Source of the DNA: Epilithonimonas sp042695135
GTDB taxonomy: Bacteria; Bacteroidota; Bacteroidia; Flavobacteriales; Weeksellaceae
Length of the DNA: 64,000 bases
Assembly (NCBI RefSeq): GCF_042695135.1
Contig: NZ_CP170547.1
Location: forward strand, 3,038,001 to 3,102,000
Direction of reading: 5' to 3'
The notes below the pieces were generated by a model, which saw only the letters and a program-made list of their open reading frames with translations, was not told the DNA's origin and did not search any database. Both the position numbers and the translations under genes were made by a program. Shown piece by piece: positions 62,646-64,000 of this stretch; positions within the stretch are counted from its first letter, which is position 1, and the number at the start of each line of letters is the position of its first letter.

Positions 62646-63282
62646 ACTTAATTAAATTATAAAAATAATTCCATCTTAATATTTTTTCTGCTATCCATTT
62701 TTGATCTAAATTACCAGGTATTGCATGAATTCTTTTTTTCTCATCATCTTCTATCATAATCGTCTGCCAGCCCAAAGCATTAGGAGTAACAAAGTCTTTT
62801 TTCGGATTATCCGCTACGTAAAAATAATCAAATCCCGATTCTAAAAAAACAGTGTAATTTTTTTCATCCGGTTTTTCTGAACCGAATTCTTCTGATATAA
62901 TTATTTTATCAAAATATTTTTCTATGCCTAAAGCCTGGATTTTATTTCTCTGTGTAAGAGATCTGCCATCTGTAAGAAGTCCCATTCTGATATTGTCATT
63001 TTTCAAAGTTTCTAATATCTCTGTAACTCCTTCTCTTAAATTGATATCCGGAAAATGTTCTCTATACATTTTGAGAAGCAACTCTTTAGAACAACTATAT
63101 TCTGAAGACAAAATCCCAAAAACATCTGCTTTTTTGGCATACAGATCCAGCATCTGTTGATGCAGTTCATCAGAATTGTCTTTAGAAAGATATCCGGCGA
63201 TCTCTTTGTAGGCAGATTTTAGAAAATCAAATTCATAGTAGAGCGTGTCGTCCAGATCAAAAACAATATACTTTTTATTCAT
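62644..63282 (-). CDS. HAD-superfamily hydrolase
   Basis: A 212-residue haloacid-dehalogenase-like hydrolase. FDLDDTLYYE holds the nucleophile Asp and the Asp two residues on, GLLTDGRS is motif II, EEFGSEKPDEKNY contains the motif III lysine, and VADNPKKDF is motif IV. An alpha-helical cap lies between motifs I and II. The substrate is probably a sugar or nucleotide phosphate. It overlaps the ATP-grasp gene by eight bases, so both are translated from one transcript. Confidence 0.9.
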   Translation of the reverse strand: MNKKYIVFDLDDTLYYEFDFLKSAYKEIAGYLSKDNSDELHQQMLDLYAKKADVFGILSSEYSCSKELLLKMYREHFPDINLREGVTEILETLKNDNIRMGLLTDGRSLTQRNKIQALGIEKYFDKIIISEEFGSEKPDEKNYTVFLESGFDYFYVADNPKKDFVTPNALGWQTIMIEDDEKKRIHAIPGNLDQKWIAEKILRWNYFYNLIK

Positions 63283-64000
63283 AATTTCTTACCAAAACTT
63301 CTGCATCATATCTTAACATTAGCAATTTATCCTCCCAATCATCTCTGTAATCAATCACTTGATTTTCAAAATATTCTTCAATCAGCATTTTTGGATAATT
63401 AGCTCCGGCTTCGTAGGATAATGGATAACCGCCTCCAAATCTCGGATTAATCTCAATCGCAATAATATCATCATTCTCCTTATTATAAAACAATTGAAAA
63501 GTAATACAGCCAATTGCACCTGGAATCATATTGACTTTTTCTTTCAGATAATCTATAATGTGATTTTTTGCTGTAATTCCCTTATGAATCTCGCCACTTC
63601 TTACAGATATCCTTTGTCTTGGAACAGCGCAGGAAAGTGTGTTATTTTTATTGTAATAACAATCGATTGTATATTCCTTGTAAAAATCAGGATCCACATA
63701 TTCCATAAACATAAATTTCGGATGATTGATATGGAAGTCTGTCAGTTGTGTAGCATCTTTAATTATATAAATATCTTTGCTAAGGCTGCCGTCATACGGT
63801 TTTATAAAAAGAGGAAAAGTCGGACGATGTTTATCGACAGGCTGAGGAAACCTCATATCGTATGTTTTGAAAAAATCATTCAGCTCTCTTTTGTCTCTGC
63901 AATGCTTTATAAATCCGTTCCCGGAAACAATCAGTTGAATATTTTCTATATCAAAAATTGATTTATTTTCTGATAAAATTCTTAATTCTGTGTCTATCGT
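63275..64000 (-). CDS. ATP-grasp family ligase, N-terminus beyond the window
   Basis: The frame is open from the window edge to the stop at 63275, about 241 residues; an internal ATG at 63856 is not the start. Before it the same frame reads TELRILSENK, QLIVSGNGFIKHCRDKRELN and KTYDMRFPQP. Then come FPLFIKPYDGSLSKDIYI (ATP-binding), FMEYVDPDFYKEYTIDCYYN, GCITFQLFYNK and IAIEINPRFGGGYPLSYEAG (metal-binding Glu and Asn). It belongs with carbamoyl-phosphate-synthase-like ATP-grasp proteins that ligate a carboxylate to an amine. The substrate is unknown; in this position it may modify a sugar or precursor for the polymer. Confidence 0.88.
   Translation of the reverse strand, partial: TIDTELRILSENKSIFDIENIQLIVSGNGFIKHCRDKRELNDFFKTYDMRFPQPVDKHRPTFPLFIKPYDGSLSKDIYIIKDATQLTDFHINHPKFMFMEYVDPDFYKEYTIDCYYNKNNTLSCAVPRQRISVRSGEIHKGITAKNHIIDYLKEKVNMIPGAIGCITFQLFYNKENDDIIAIEINPRFGGGYPLSYEAGANYPKMLIEEYFENQVIDYRDDWEDKLLMLRYDAEVLVRNYE

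Noticed and set aside
63275..63856. A complete 193-residue ATP-grasp gene starting at 63856
   Set aside because: The same frame continues open, with typical ATP-grasp text, to the window edge at 64000, so the ATG is internal and the gene is truncated by the window.

Overview
The window is AT-rich chromosomal DNA from a member of the Bacteroidota, almost certainly a Weeksellaceae flavobacterium of the Chryseobacterium/Epilithonimonas type. The signs are type IX secretion (T9SS) C-terminal sorting domains (types A and B), flavobacterial promoter boxes of the form TAnnTTTG, lack of Shine-Dalgarno sequences, signal peptides ending in an S/N-A-Q motif, an OlsF-like fused acyltransferase, and an oxygen-independent HemN. 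The genus is an inference from protein character; no database was searched.

Layout. 0-9 kb: plant-type asparaginase, a small secreted protein, a 9-copy 21-bp tandem repeat, a leftward group (FtsX-type permease, LURP-one-like protein, cystathionine beta-synthase-like enzyme), a NamZ-type muramidase that starts head-to-head with the permease, an outer-membrane beta-barrel protein, QueD, a small exported protein and an alpha/beta-hydrolase gene broken by two frameshifts. 9-19 kb: hemN, a nested 60/120-bp repeat array, a T9SS type A protein, pheT, dnaN, a DgkA-type kinase, ddl and coaD. 19-29 kb: a 2240-residue T9SS type B protein with about 18 tandem repeats, tRNA-Phe, an OlsF-like lipid acyltransferase and aspartokinase. 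29-37 kb: fbp, menC, an M1 peptidase, a small exported protein, and groES-groEL. 36.8-40.3 kb: one large, very AT-rich gene encoding an Mrr-like nuclease fused to a STAND-type NTPase and a long C-terminal region. It is the strongest candidate for an uncharacterised (anti-phage) defence system. 40.3-42.5 kb: rlpA-like gene and rimO.

42.6-64 kb: a leftward Wzx/Wzy-type exopolysaccharide or capsule cluster. In transcription order it holds an ATP-grasp protein (cut by the window edge), HAD hydrolase, DegT aminotransferase, CapD/FlaA1-like dehydratase, Wza-like export lipoprotein, two tandem Wzc tyrosine autokinases, Wzx flippase, CatB-like O-acetyltransferase, EpsG/Wzy polymerase, two GT2 and one GT4 glycosyltransferases, an SDR epimerase, a PslG/GH39-like lipoprotein glycosidase, a cytidylyltransferase carrying a one-base frameshift, RmlC and the initiating sugar-phosphate transferase. 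Together these can make a sugar nucleotide, build and acetylate a lipid-linked repeat unit, flip it, polymerise it and export it.

No integrase, transposase, prophage gene, rRNA or CRISPR array was seen. Intergenic regions are rich in short repeat families: heptamers, GCAAAG-type elements, CTCCTACGGAG hairpins and TGTCAGTCTGAGG repeats.
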